Source of the DNA: Magicicada septendecula | Lineage: Eukaryota > Arthropoda > Insecta > Hemiptera > Cicadidae | NCBI GenBank assembly: GCA_034769895.1 | Contig: CM068370.1 | Span: forward strand, 41,273,344-41,337,343 | DNA length: 64,000 nucleotides | Direction of reading: 5' to 3' | Shown: in pieces, positions 34,801 to 47,584 of the stretch | How the letters are laid out: each line of letters opens with the position of its first letter | How positions within the stretch are numbered: position 1 is the stretch's first letter | Translations under genes and position numbers: made by a program | The notes under the pieces: model-generated | The model's database searches: none | What the model was told of the DNA's origin: nothing | Seen by the model: the letters and a program-made list of their open reading frames with translations, nothing else

Positions 34801-35443
34801 CGTTCTATGTACCATATTCTATTTAAAGCCGTAAAGGTTAGTTACATACTGCATTACTAATTATCCAGCAACTTACCTTTAAAAATAAACCAACAGGTGG
34901 TCGTCCAGCTCCTCCTGTTCTGAGCCAAATCCCAAATACCTACGTCATACAACCTCAACAAGTTGCCTCAGATACTCAAATCTCTGCCTGACTATTGATG
35001 GGGTCCTCCAATTCCTCCAGTCTTGAGGAATGGAATAATTTCGTACTTGCAAAACGGGCATAACATACCACAATTAAAAATCTTCTTACTCACGTAACTA
35101 ATTAACTTAATTATTAAATTAAATGTTATGACTCCATTTTTACTGACACATTAAAACAATTTTTGACATTTCCATTTTTTCTTTATCCCTCGGCGTGCCG
35201 TCGTGTAAATCGTATTTTCGGCTAAAAAGTTTTGTGATAGATTTGACTGCCAGTTAGATTTATTTGTATACAAAAGTTACCATACGTATAATTTGGTTTC
35301 ATAGAATACGCGAGAATAAAGTTTTATCAATTTAAATGCTCGTGGCTCAGTTACTGGACAAAGTGTCAAACGTTTGGTGAGGATATTGGGCACCGTAGCA
35401 CTGGGGAAACGGAATATACGTCTGCGCGTGGATTGGTCTAGAA

Positions 35444-36152
35444 CAGTGCTTCCCAAACTTTCCAGTCAGCAGACCCCACAATTATTTTAAAATTCACGTA
35501 CCCCATCTTAGTTCTGAAATAAAACAAACAGTAAATAAGATACAAAATATTTTAATTAAAATTATTAATTATATCAAACATAATTTAATGTGAACAATGA
35601 AGCTGCTTTTGAACAATTAGCTCTGCAATATTGGGTTTAGTGTCTGATAATTTTAATATTAAGTCACTCTCGACATCAAGTTTATTTCTTAACTTTGACT
35701 TCAAGTACGTGAGCAGGGATAATACGGTTTCACACTAACAAGTAGAGGGAAACACAGTTAAACGCTTCGAAGCTTTCTTTGCAAGCTCAGATGGTCAGTC
35801 ATTACATATAACCAGAAGTCAGCTAGCTGTAATTGCGAAAACTGTAATTTTGATGAACTGTAAGTTGATTGTTCTGCCAATGAATCTTCTTTTTGTAGTG
35901 TAAGAGAGAGGTCTAGTCAGTTCGGATGACAAACAGATCTGCTACACGAATTAAAGACGTGATTAAGCCATTAGTTTGAAATTACTTTTACAATTACAAT
36001 TAGTTTGAACCCAAATCAAAAATACTGGAATCTTCTACTAATTGTTTTAAGATTCTAAAATTTATATTTTAAAGCATAAAAAATCTGAGAAAATTACGGT
36101 ATATTCTAATTTTTCTTAAAAGTGTCCGCGGACCCCATTTTGGGAACCATTG
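35444..36152. mobile_element. Non-autonomous hAT element
   Basis: The ends are CAGTGCTTCCCAAACTTT and, inverted, CAATGGTTCCCAAAATGG. Flanks GTCTAGAA and GTCTAGAT match at 7 of 8 bases. A GCAGACCCC/GGACCCCAT block follows each end. It is AT-rich inside and non-coding. Confidence 0.88.
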
Positions 36153-36229
36153 GTCTAGATACATTAGTCAAGAAACGATGGAAAGGTTGTTTTGCAGTAT
36201 AGTTGACATATAGAAATATCCACTTTTTC

Positions 36230-36340
36230 GCTGAAGGGGACCTAGTAAAACTAGGTCGTGGTTTAGGACTTGATAATGGTGAAAGGTCTCGTCCGGAGCT
36301 TGACAGACAGCAGTTTAGCAAGTAACCACGACGGAGTTGG
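36230..36340 (+). repeat. Half of the hairpin family at 40620-40812
   Basis: TTTAGGACTTGATAATGG, the CTCGTCC block and CAGTTTAGCAAGTAA..CACGAC match the right arm of the 40.6-kb hairpin. It contains ACCTAGTAAAACTAGGT, a small palindrome at the fold. Confidence 0.65.
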
Positions 36341-37453
36341 AATTACGGAGACTGTTAATTCAAATAACAAGATGAAGAAAAAGGATCATTTTGCAAGAAA
36401 AGAGATTAATTTCGAGTTGTAGAATTAGAAATATGGGCAACAGAATATAGAGAGGGGTCATTGATGCGATCATTTACCAACACTTTATACACGTACCGTG
36501 GTTTACATGTAAACTACACGGCCCATGGCCACTTGCACAAAAGAGACAAGTAGACAGGAAACAATTGTGAGATTGAACTGCGAGACGAACTGAACAAGTA
36601 AAATCATATACGTACATAATTCACGAACGTAATCCTATTTCCCCCAAAACCGACTGGTGCTTATTCAACCCCTTCTTTATTCAGTTTTCCCTTCTTCTTG
36701 TTATACGCTATAATACGTCTCCTCTGTAACACACCGTTTCGTCCGTTTTTGTACCAGGTAATACGAACGAGGTTATCCCAAAATCTCAGTTACTATAGTA
36801 CAACTAATTTAGATAACGTAATCTCAAAGAACATATGGGATTTTAGTATAGAGCAGACGATACAATTTAGTGTAAATTAAAATAAAACAAAACGTTATTT
36901 AATGAATTGATATTTAAAAGAAGAACTGATTACGAAACCTAGGTTGTAGGCATCCTGAGCCAGAATAACCTGTTATCAGGGAAACAATCGATGTAGCCTA
37001 TAGACCTAATATTCGGTCTCTCACTTGAGTTCCAATTCCAGCACAATGATATTTCCATAGTACTAAAATTACTATTGACCTAATTAGTAATTAATTATTG
37101 TATTAGTAAAAATTATAATTAATTATATTAGTAAAATTATTAATATAAAGTGAAATATTAAACGATAATTTACAAGGGATTTTACAGTATTTTTCAAAAT
37201 TTAGTGTAAGTTAAAATTAAATAAATAGTTTTACAGCAAATTAAAATTCGAGTAAAGTCATTGACGTATATTATATTTCACAATCAATGCATGACAGGAG
37301 TTTAATAAAACACAATTGGGTAGACCAACATTTACCGACAGGAAAACGAATAATCTCAAAGATATAAAGTCAGATAAGTAGAAATAAATCTATCAAATGT
37401 ATGATTCGATATCCGATTAAGTATCGACAAGGTCGTGCGACAGAGTCAAACGA

Positions 37454-37801
37454 ATGCAATCGCCGCTTCGTGTTCACGCACCCGACGAATCGATGTTGAA
37501 CAGTCAACAGCCGCAGAATCGTTTTGTAATCGAGTTTGTCAGTTTACAGCGTATCTTGAACTCTGTAATTAGATTGACCCCGCGGGCGAAAGAATTACAA
37601 AAGCGTCGTCAATCAAATATTACAAGGTACGACGCAATCGACGAAACTAAAAGTTTCAGGTTAAACACATCCGTTTGTTGCGTTAATTACGTACGGTCTT
37701 CGGTTCGAGAACCGTTACCTATTGTTGTTCGGTTTTTATTAACGGAGATCGTCGGGCGACTCGCGATAGCAAAGGTTGCATGTGATTCGATTGCAGAGTA
37801 G
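37454..37801 (+). other. Unassigned 115-codon open frame in a CpG-rich patch
   Basis: The frame is open from an ATG to a TAG and CpG is visibly more frequent here than in the surrounding AT-rich DNA (TCGTCGGGCGACTCGCGAT). I recognise no domain, signal peptide or membrane segment and see no convincing flanking splice sites. It could be a chance frame in a transposon interior. Confidence 0.2.
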
Positions 37802-38009
37802 AGAATTGTTGTTGACGAAAGAGATACGGATATGAATGAAGTTGAGCGGACATCACGTTGGTAACGTTCTTAGTAATCGAAAGAATTAAGCATCTTCCAA
37901 GTTTTAATTTTGACGTGAACTTTATTTTCATAGCCACGATTTAAAGATCTAAGTGGCAGCCCAGCGTTTAGCGGTAAGAATAATTGAATTTTCTTCTTAT
38001 TATTTTCTA

Positions 38010-38575
38010 TTGTCCTGGAACAAGTTAGCAATTTTGAATACCTAGGCTACAGTGTGTCTTATAGTGCATGCAACGACGTTGTGAATAAGTTCAACCTTAT
38101 GTGCGGGACCATTAGCGAACTCTTAAGTCAGGAAGCAAAGAAACACGCCTAAAATTCTACAAGGTGATGGCTCTTGCTACACTTCTTTATGATTCTGAGA
38201 ATTGGACTTTAACGAAAGGCCAGGCCAGTCGCATCCAAGCGGCTGAAATGAGATTTCTCAGGCACATGGCAGGATCATACTCCAATATGATTTACTCTCC
38301 ATGATCATAGAAGGAACACAGCTGTACGGCAGGAACTGAATATTATGAGTATATTCGACTGGATCGGCCAGTATCGGCTGAATTGGTGGGAACGTCTTTG
38401 CCGAATGTATGACTGCCGCATCCCCAAGCAACTCTCGACCTATAAGCCGAGGGGACGGAGAGATGTGGGACGTCCGAGGAAGCGCTGGAGTGACCAGCTC
38501 TAATCTTTGCCTATTTGATTGAGCGGAACAAACCATTTTTGGTTTAATCCATGAAGACGAAGATTATTATTATTT
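38010..38575 (+). pseudogene. LINE family A C-terminus (sense copy)
   Basis: VLEQVSNFEYLGYSVSYSA, FNLMCGTIS, then after shifts WTLTKGQASRIQAAEMRFL, a RQELNIMSIFDWIGQYR segment and GRRDVGRPRKRW ending at 38505. A degenerate GAAGACGAAGATTATTATT tail follows. Multiple frame breaks are present. Confidence 0.8.
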
Positions 38576-38851
38576 TGTATCTCATTCATTTGTCTTCAGG
38601 GTTTAAGTATTTTAGTGATTTTCTCGAATTCCGCAAATAATATCTTCCTGTCTCTTCTTAGATCTTCAAACACTTTCTACCCACACCCTTATAGTTCAGG
38701 ACTATATCCCACTGGAATTCTTTCCACGTGTTTTTCACCTATGCCGGATATCTCCAATGCCATCTACAAAGATTTGGAGGGAACGAAAAGATATGTTGTG
38801 TGAAAAGCTTTATCTTTTCACCAAACCGTCACGCCCTATCACACTCACACT

Positions 38852-39769
38852 CAGTGGCGGATTTAAGATTTTTGAGGTCCTAGGCCAAGTTTTCTAAGCC
38901 CCCCCCCCACATAGTCCTCGTGTAAGGCAGAATCAGTTTTTCCGATAACATTAGCTCTTATGGCAAATGCTTTTATATTCAATCTATGTTCTACACCCTT
39001 TTCATGTTCAGAAAGCCGACTGCTATTTTTCCAATCATTCTTAGAAAACGAGTTCTCATTTTCGGATGGCTGGAACAGCTTACAGGGAACACAATAGAAA
39101 CAGCCCTTAGAATTAGAGTACATAAGCCTCTCTCATTTTTTTAACTCCTCGTTTTGCAAAAGAGTAAATAACATATGCTCTTTCGCTACTCTTACTTTGT
39201 ATGCGTATTCACCTTTAGATTTAGAAAAATCGCAGTCCTTGACGTTTGAAAAATGTTTGGGTAGGTATCTTATAATATAATCAGTCAGATCTGACGTTAA
39301 AGTACCCCATGTATTCAGACCTAATAAATTAAAGCCTACAATACAAGCGATACTTTATAATTATTTTGATTCCTTTCAATGTTTAAATTATCCACGGGCT
39401 TATTAATGGTCTGATTGAAGTCAGTTTCTGATACACATTTAACTGCAGGGCTATCTTTAGAAACTGGCGTAGTTTTAAAAAAATTGGTCTAGTTTTTGAG
39501 TTTTTGTAATAATTACAATTATTGTTTCCAACTGAGCGCCTTAACGTCTTAAAAATAAGCGCGCAATACTTAAATAAGAACTGTCTTCCACTTGTATTAT
39601 TGACAAAATCGATCATTTAATTTCAAAAAATCATACTTAAATAAATTAAAGTGCCTCCTACTTTTATAAAAATACTTCTGTTAAACAAAAATATCTGTAG
39701 CTTGCGGCTCCCTTTGAGCCCGCGGCCCTAGGCTACGGCCTAGTCGACCTAGTGGTAAATACGGCACTG
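38852..39769 (-). mobile_element. hAT element retaining a transposase N-terminus
   Basis: The ends are CAGTGGCGGATTTA and, inverted, CAGTGCCGTATTTA. The flanks are CTCACACT (38844-38851) and TTCACACT (39770-39777). The 3' two thirds of a hAT gene are missing; the N-terminal zinc-finger part is listed next. It is an internally deleted derivative that shows how non-autonomous hATs here arise. Confidence 0.88.
38863..39305 (-). pseudogene. hAT transposase N-terminal TTF/ZMYM1-type zinc-finger region
   Basis: On the minus strand the frame reads LNTWGTLTSDLTDYIIRYLP, a DCDFSKSKGEYAYKV segment, one TGA stop near 39146, then RLMYSNSKGCFYCVPCKLF, NDWKNSSRLSEHEKGVEH and RLNIKAF. The C-x2-C pair followed by the W..L..HE.S..H motif is the TTF-type finger of ZMYM1-like hAT transposases, which binds the element ends. 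The frame then ends against the 3' terminal repeat, so the catalytic and dimerisation regions are deleted. Confidence 0.8.
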
Positions 39770-40619
39770 TTCACACTCACACCCATCTCAGTCTTTTCAT
39801 TTTTTTTTTTTACACTCACGTTACAAAAACATCAATCCTATACGCCTTTATCTTTTCCATAGTCTACGTTTTACATTCAAATAACACAAACGCTCTACAC
39901 AAGCGTCCTGCAGTCTCTTTCTCATTTCAAGATCTACGCTGGTTGCAAATAGTCTCATTTTCTTATTATAGGTGTCTGTAGCTAAGATACTTCTTGTTTT
40001 AAATTTTACTTCGCTCCTAGAGATCTTCGCTAGAATGTTCTCCAAATAGCGTATATTTTCTTTTCCTTGTAAGGAGAGTCCTATACTTCCTTACACACAC
40101 ACTCGCTCGTGCATAAATATGTAGTCCAAAACCCAGTTTGTCATACAATGGTGTAGTAGGGTAACCTATATTGTAAACACACAAATGGGCGCGACTGCAG
40201 CGTAGATCCTGCGTGGGACGGCCTACCTGTGTGACACAACCGGACATAACAAAGCTATCGTATCGTAGCGTGCAGCTGCATCACTCGCAAACCGACGAGC
40301 AGTAATCACACGATATTATATCGTCAGTCCTCGTCGTAATTTCAGCAGTGATAAGCACACTTTGTTGTCTTTGCTGTTGAAATCGTTTTCAATCTACAGA
40401 TAAGGCTAATATAATATTACAATCTGATATCTACCTAATACGTAATCCTATTACGTATTTACCCCGTATTACGATCAATAGAAATGTCAGTGGTATCCAT
40501 GAAACCTACCGAACGTTTTACACCAAATAATATAATTAGATATGTAATAATTTTGATTCATCTTGTTATTTGATTTCTCTATAATTATATGAAATCACAA
40601 TCTCTGTAATTTAAATTTT

Positions 40620-40812
40620 GTCGTGTTTACTTGCTAAACTGCTACTTGTCATGTTCCCGACGAGGACTTTCAGTGTCTTCGCCATTATCAAGTCCTAAAC
40701 CACGACCTAAACTGGTTTATTTAGGTCGTGGTTTAGGACCTCATGATGGTGGAGACACTGAAAGGGCTCGTCCAGAACATGGCAAGTTGCAGTTTAGCAA
40801 GTAAACACGACA
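40620..40812. mobile_element. Hairpin MITE (193 bp)
   Basis: GTCGTGTTTACTTGCTAAAC at 40620 is matched inverted by GTTTAGCAAGTAAACACGAC ending at about 40811. Arms of about 90 bp pair nearly throughout, meeting at TAGGTCGTGGTTTAGGA. A partial relative lies at 36230-36340. Another, weaker, at 62080-62150 shares TTGCTAAACTGCTAC. Confidence 0.85.
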
Positions 40813-41338
40813 AAGTTGTAATAATTATTATTTGCATAAAGAAATACACACTGTTATTACAAATCGAGTGAGAAATTAAACCAACCAACCACATATTCTA
40901 GTATATGCCGGTTGGTGAGTCTGCTCCAAAGCAAGAGAACAAACAAAATATATGAAGAAGCAATGTGATGGTTTTAAATTTACTACAAATAAGCCTTATG
41001 CAACTAAAGAAACAAAACATAATTCTTAACGATATAAACCAAATCATCTATCAAATTTATCCCTTAATCTTAATTTTACAAATCAGCATACAAGTAAAAA
41101 CTACAACAAATAATACAGGAATTATTTAAAATTAATATTCCAGCATCCATATAAAAAATCCTTATTAATAAATTATAAACTCTGGCTTGTCTCAGGTAAA
41201 TTCAATCTTATCAAAACTTATCATGACTGATTTCAATTTAACGACGTAGTTAAATGGTAATCTACCTTCTTAATTTTCTAAGGGTAATCCGATTCATTAA
41301 AGCCTTTTTTACACTATATAAAGAAGTATGTGTATACA

Positions 41339-41360
41339 CACGCGCGCGCGCGCGCGCGCG
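41339..41360. repeat. (CG)n run
   Basis: About 11 uninterrupted CG units, unusual in an AT-rich animal genome. Confidence 0.95.
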
Positions 41361-41394
41361 TTTAATAGTACTATCAGGATAACGGTGTTTGTTG

Positions 41395-41970
41395 CTATCC
41401 CGTTGTTATGTTGGTTTCTATTCCATTGTTGTGTTAATTGATATCCCATTGTTGTGTTGGTTTCTATTCCATTTTGTTGGTTTCTATTCCATTGTTGTGT
41501 TAGTTGCTATTCTATTGTGTTGGTTACTATTCCGTTGTTGTGTTGGTTGATATTCCATTGTGTTGGTTGTTATTCCATTGTGTTGGTTTCTATTCCATTA
41601 TGTTGGTTGCTATTCCATTGTGTTCATTGCTATACCATTGTTGTGTTGGTTGCTATTCCATTGTTGTGTTGGTTTATATTCCATTGTCGTGTTGGTTTCT
41701 ATTCCATTGTTATGTTGGTTTCTACTCCATTGTGTTGGTTGCTATTCCGTTGTTGGGTTGATTTCTATTCCATTGTGTTGGTTGCTATTCCATTGTGTTG
41801 ATTTCTATACCATTGTTGTGTCGGTTGCTATTCGATTATTGTGTTGGTTTCTATTCCTTTGTTGTTTTAATTGTTATTTCATTGTTGTGTTGATTGCTAT
41901 CCCATTGTTGTGATGGTTGCTATTCCACTGTGTTGGTTTCTATTCCATTGTTGTGTTGGTTGAGTTCTGC
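41395..41970. repeat. Minisatellite, about 19-27 bp units
   Basis: Variants of TGTTGGTTGCTATTCCATTG repeat about 25 times with alternating long (…TTGTTGTG…) and short (…TTGTG…) forms. Three overlapping Cys/Leu/Phe-rich frames are open because the repeat lacks stops. They are not genes. Confidence 0.95.
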
Positions 41971-41974
41971 ATTG

Positions 41975-44100
41975 CTGTGATTAATTTCGATACAGTTAAT
42001 TTTGCTTTATGAGTGTCTTTCTGTTGACTTTAATATCTTAATTGAATATCTTATTAGGATTTCTCATAATTATTCAATATTATTTTATTTGTTCAATCTC
42101 TTTGATGAGTAATCTAATCATTGAGCAACTAAATTTCATCATTGCAGTGTTGTAGGGTAATATTTCCTGTTCTCCTTGAAGTGTAGTTTTGTGCCTTATA
42201 TATCTGAATTATATCATATATTAGCATCGCATTTGCCTTCTAAACATATACAATAATTTACAGTTTATTTTCCTATGATTTACTATTTTATAGTAATTTT
42301 TATTATTTAAACTAACTGCACCTACAATAGGCTATAGGTTTTCGCAAAGTTTCTGTATATCGCCTTTTTATGGTACATATTTATGTATGTGAGAATTAAA
42401 GTTCTGCATTGACAGCATGTGATATTAAATTAGATTCGTAATTTTTGTATGCTGTAAGTGTTCAGAATAGCGTACTTTAAATTACCTTTTTGTCTAGCCG
42501 ATATAAATTTGTCGCAATCTTTGCATTTGATTTTGTAAAGTTGATATATGAGCTGTAACTGTTTTTTAACTTTGAGTAATTCTTGTTGTCTGAGTCATTT
42601 ACATTTTTTGTTTATTGTTGTTGTTTGTTGTGAACACTGTTTTAATAGCCGTAATTTTTTTAACAATTTTATAATTTTCTTTAACTTGTTACTTTTGAAT
42701 TTAAATGTTGCCCATTTATTTCATATTTATGCTTCTAATATCTGTGTTTTAATTAAGAAAGTTGTGTTTGTGGTTATAATCACAAACAGAATTATCACTG
42801 TTGCACACCACTATAGAAAAATTAATTTCTATCAATTAATAAATAATTTTTTTATAGTGGTGTGGAACAGTGATAATTCTATTTGTAGTATCTGTGTTAT
42901 TATTATCTGTAAGTATTTTAAATCAGTTCTTAAATGTGAAGCTACAACCAAATCGTAACCAACTCTTTTAATATAACGTTTCCATCACTTGGAGAAAAGA
43001 GGTAGATTCTTTCCCTCTTTGTAAAACAAAAATGAGCAATCATTGCACACACAAAAAATGTTCGCAGAGAAAGCTCGAAAGGTACTTTCAAATGCAGAAT
43101 GATTATAGAAGTTTTGCTGCCTTCGCATACAATTCTATAAGACGTAAATACCGTTTATAAAAAAATCTACAGAATCCAAGAGAATTCAGAACAAAGGACG
43201 CAAAATAACGAAGTACCGTCTAGTTGTGGCTAGCAGACCAGAACTAATGACCGGCTTAAAACGTTGGTTCAATACTGCGGTTTCAAGGAGTCTGTACAAG
43301 TCAAACCACTTTTTGTATGCCAGTGTAAAACGACTGACTAATATGAAATTATGTAGTTACTATCGATCATAATACGACTCTAATAAGGTGTGTTCTTATC
43401 GTTAAATTACCTGGTTACCCATGAAGCTCAATACTGATCATAGGCCGTCTTTAAATCTTTCCAGGCTTACGAATCCTGGCCGAACTCATCCTGAAGTATC
43501 ACAGCTAGGTATCAAGGCTTAATTGCCTCCCGCAATAGCCCAAGATTAAACGTGTTTAGGATCACTTCCTACTCGCCTTAGCTTGGTACTGGCAAATACT
43601 ACTGCCCTGTATCAGGAATGTTTGTCGATCTTCCAGTCCAGTTCAATACTGCTCTGAGCATGCAGTACGGTCTTGGCTGAAGAGAGGACGACGTCGCTTC
43701 ATCTTTATCTGGTAACACGTGAGGTCTGGTGCCCAGTCACCCGAGATCAATGGTATTAAATGCCTCCAGTGGTACTATGTACTACAGTATCGAAGTTTTC
43801 GGCTTTTCTTTAGGTTTGTTTTAAGATGTTGTTAATGTTGTAAATGCGAAATTATGTTAAACATAAGATTAGGGCACCTGTAGAAAGGGCACACAATATC
43901 CTCCAGCTTTCCAAATTGCTGTGAATTAGAATTATACTTTAGAACTTGGCAATTCTAACCAATAGCGTCTCTAAAGTTAATTGTCAACAGCAAACAACGA
44001 ACAACAAATTTCGATAAATTTGTGATGTGCTCTTCACATCTAATCCTCGTTCTCAGTGTTAGAACATCGCTTACTCTTCAACAGTGAGATGCGTTCGGCT
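41975..44100. other. AT-rich sequence; one hairpin, no gene recognised
   Basis: An inverted repeat at about 42775-42880 (CACAAACAGAATTATCACTGT / ACAGTGATAATTCTATTTGT, with ACACCACTATA at the inner end) forms a roughly 45-bp arm hairpin. Otherwise nothing is identified. Confidence 0.5.
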
Positions 44101-44109
44101 TGTCGCCTT

Positions 44110-44215
44110 TCTCCACTAAAGATTCCCTCCGGATGTGTGGCCGAAACGTCTAGTAACAATATTTTAAGCAATCGACCACGGCCTTACAGCCCGTCTTTAT
44201 TGTTTCAACAATGTT
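44110..44215 (+). repeat. Degenerate hammerhead-like arm
   Basis: GTGGCCGAAACGTCTAG near 44140-44154 follows a decayed core (CTAAAGA in place of CTGAAGA). GACCACGGCCTTACAGCCCG then follows, as in related arms. Confidence 0.5.
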
Positions 44216-45068
44216 AAACAGTTAAGTTCTGACTGACACGCGTAAATGGGTAATTTCTAAAAGAGGCTCTACTACTAGACACGATTTTCTCATAAACTCT
44301 TTCTCATAAAGCCACTGGAACTTTTGGCCTTCGAACTTCTTTCATACAAGTTCCACTCTTCCCCTGCCTTCTGGCACCAAATTTCGGAAAGGATCTAGCT
44401 CGATCTAGTACTTATGGCAAATACTATTATCGTCACTGGCGTTTTAATATTACAGTCCTGTCATACTGCTCACACTATTGGAGTTTATAACTTATCTTTC
44501 CCTGTTCTCAATTTAAAACGTCCGTAAAGCTAAACGACATTTAGCATTTGACGAGCGTTAATTACCCCCTGTGAACACGTGAGTAGATAACCCCGCTTAA
44601 ATGTATCATGTTTCTAGCCAGATTATAACAGCCTATTCTTTATAGAAAAACCTCAGTTGGTACTCGGCGAGGAAAGATAAACACTTATGACTCTTTCAGC
44701 ACTGTCTGTCAGATGTGATACAGACGTCGCGCAAGTTACAGTGATGAACATCATCTGATCGCAATTCAAATTTATGTCGAATGACGTGTGTCAGAGACGC
44801 GGGCATGAATAATGCATAGTGTGTGTGTGTGTGTGTGTGAATGAAGAGTCATTGACATGGTTTACTTTGTCCGCCTAAATCAGTGTTGCGTACTACGTTT
44901 GTGAAACACAAAGAGAGGCGCGCAGTGAAAGTCCACCGGGTGGCGCGGCGTTCTCCCGTCGCGGGCCTCGCGAAATGTATCCAGTGCCGCTGTGACTACA
45001 GACAAGGGATTGGAGCAGCTGTAAACAATGGAGGCGTACAGAACTTTAGAACGGAGTAATCGCGTACA
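44216..45068. other. No recognisable gene; short (TG)n tract
   Basis: A TG run lies at about 44819-44838. A locally GC-rich stretch follows at 44920-44990. No feature is assigned. Confidence 0.4.
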
Positions 45069-45076
45069 GTCTAAAC

Positions 45077-45715
45077 CAGTCATAGGCAACCTTTGAATTT
45101 ATGGGGGCGCATATGTAACTGAGGACCAGTTCGAAGGGCGCAGACCTCCCCCACCCCATCAATGGAAAATAGAAAGGCGTGTAGTTCAATAGCCGGACGT
45201 TACAAACATTAACTGTCGCTTTATAATACCCTTCCTCTTATATTTAGCGACGCGGAACACTGAATCAAAAAAAAGGTTTGCAGTGTTTTCCATATAGATT
45301 TGTGAAAATTTTTCACATTAGGAGTAGGTCATTAACAATTTGTCTTCATGCACGCGCACGTTAAAACTGACAAAACTTTGAACGGAAAAAAAGGTTAATC
45401 AGGAAAACATTTTAATAAAAATAAATTAAAGAACTTACCACAATAACACTATTTATTTTTATAAGGTGCACAGAAATGTAAAACTTGAAAAAAATCAAGT
45501 TTCTGCTTTGGGGAGAAAGGTGTTTACAGGGTCTGGACGACAAGCTCGACAAGCGTATTGGGGGAAGACGTGGCGCGGTTCGGTAAATGGTTGTACTATT
45601 TTATAATACAATACTCGAAGCAGGTACAATGCGGGTGCGTTCCTTTGTTAAAAAAAAATAAAGTTACAAATTAGTTCGCGGGCGCGTCAAACGGGCGCAG
45701 GGTTGTCGACTGCTG
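45077..45715. mobile_element. Probable hAT element
   Basis: The ends are CAGTCATAGGCAACC and, inverted, CAGCAGTCGACAACC. Flanks GTCTAAAC and CTCTAAAC match at 7 of 8 bases. A GGGGGCGC/GCGCCCGC block follows the ends. It is non-coding. Confidence 0.75.
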
Positions 45716-45959
45716 CTCTAAACGATTACTACAGCTCACTGTCTTATAACAAGTAAGAAATGCATTCAGGGCTGCCATAAGAGGGTGTACAAAGTGTGTA
45801 CTGCACACGGGGACGCCAAAGCACATCTTCGTCGACGTATCTAAATGATGCGTTTTGCCCCCCTAATCTCAACTTTGTAATGCATCTTGAAGTCTTCCAC
45901 TTACGTTCCGTATTATAGGTATAATATATAAACTTGTATGACCTTCGTCGAACGTTAAA

Positions 45960-46035
45960 ATTGTTATAACTAGCCGGGCTGTTAGGCCGCGGTCGACTGT
46001 TGTTGTGGACAGACGTTTCAGCCCCAGAGTCAAGA
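45960..46035 (-). repeat. Hammerhead-like element arm fused to a satellite
   Basis: GGGCTGTTAGGCCGCGGTC, GTGGACAGACGTTTC and GCCCC match the arm at 31515-31565. The CTGAAGA core is lost: the sequence passes straight into the 83-bp array. Confidence 0.6.
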
Positions 46036-46037
46036 AA

Positions 46038-46672
46038 CGTTTGGCAAAGTGTGAGCCAATTCACCACAGTACTGAGGTAGAGACTGAGGTATCGTAGTCT
46101 CAACTGCCTCCGACTTCAAACGTTTGGCAAAGTGTGAGCCAATTCACCACAGTACTGAGGTAGAGACTGAGGTATCGTAGTCTCAACTGCCTCCAACTTC
46201 AAACGTTTGGCAAAGTGTGAGCCAATTCACCACAGTACTGAGGTAGAGACTGAGGTATCGTAGTCTCAGCTGCCTCCAACTTCAATCGTTTGGCAAAGTG
46301 TGAGCCAATTCACCACAGTACTGAGGTAGAGACTGAGGTATCGTAGTCTCAACTGCCTCCAACTTCAAACGTTTGGCAAAGTGTGAGCCAATTCACCACA
46401 GTACTGAGGTAGAGACTGAGGTATCGTAGTCTCAGCTGCCTCCAACTTCAAACGTTTGGCAAAGTGTGAGCCAATTCACCACAGTACTGAGGTAGAGACT
46501 GAGGTATCGTAGTCTCAACTGCCTCCAACTTCAAACGTTTGGCAAAGTGTGAGCCAATTCACCACAGTACTGAGGTAGAGACTGAAGTATCGTAGTCTCA
46601 ACTGCCTCCAACTTCAAACGTTTGGCAAAGTGTGAGCCAATTCACCACAGAACTGAGGTAGAAACTTTGTCA
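46038..46672. repeat. 83-bp tandem array (7 full units plus a partial one)
   Basis: CGTTTGGCAAAGTGTGAGCC recurs at 46038, 46121, 46204, 46287, 46370, 46453, 46536 and 46619, exactly 83 bp apart. The units are nearly identical, so amplification is recent. Each unit contains the hairpin GAGACT...AGTCTC and a CCAATTCACC segment also found in the element at 31600-31630. Confidence 0.97.
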
Positions 46673-47190
46673 TAACTGACGAAACTTTGTATCACTAGAG
46701 TGGATAATAAGGTAATTATATAATTATATAAATAATTGTAGAGGAAACTGTAGTGGAAGAACGGATAAAAAAAGAAAATGATTAAAACGGTGTGGATATT
46801 TGAAGAAGACTTCAATAAAAATTGAAGAAATGCTCATGGGACTATGTGAATTTAATAATCCGAGAATAACAAATTACTTTTATCGTCACAAGAAGATACT
46901 TCAAATTCACGTCGATACAGGAAACAAGATTCCTGAAACCTATAATAGACTACACCATCATAAGAAATAACACACAATTAGAGTACCGGATGTTCAGCGT
47001 TAAAAGAGGGACAGAAGGTGGCACCGATCATAAGTTACTTGAAGTAGCGATAGAAAGGACACAAGATTTTTTTCGTCGTGCAAGATTTGGAACTTCAAAG
47101 CTTCAAATTGCACCTCCAAGCAACGTCGGTGAGCGGCCTGTATCAAAGAAGAAAAGATGAAAAATTACACGAGTTTGGATGAGACAGATT

Positions 47191-47545
47191 TGAAGACAGT
47201 TATCAGCGTGTAAAGACACGACTCTAAGAGTATGTATAAAATCAGAATGTACAAAATAATTTCGAATTTCAAATGTAGTAGGCTTTGAGAAAAGGTGTAA
47301 CTAGTGATTGAAGACACTTATCAGCGTGTAAAGACACATCTCTAAGAGTATGTATAAAATCAGAATGTACAAAATAATTTCGAATTTCAAATGTAGTAGG
47401 CTTTGAGAAAAGGTGTAACTAGTGATTGAAGACACTTATCAGCGTGTAAAGACACATCTCTAAGAGTATGTATAAAATCAGAATGTACAAAATAATTTCG
47501 AATTTCAAATGTAGTAGGCTTTGAGAGAAGGTGTAACTAGTGATT
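47191..47545. repeat. 118-bp tandem array (3 units)
   Basis: TGAAGACA[G/C]TTATCAGCGTG recurs at 47191, 47309 and 47427. The units differ by only a few bases. Confidence 0.95.
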
Positions 47546-47584
47546 ATTAAAATGCATCATAAACTCGGCGTAAACAAGTATCAT

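Noticed and set aside
41454-41913. Three overlapping Cys/Phe/Leu-rich frames resembling membrane proteins
   Set aside because: All three frames are open because the minisatellite unit lacks stops. The hydrophobic pattern is a repeat artefact.
46038-46672. CRISPR-like regular array
   Set aside because: The whole 83-bp unit is conserved with no variable spacers, and the context is eukaryotic. It is a tandem satellite.
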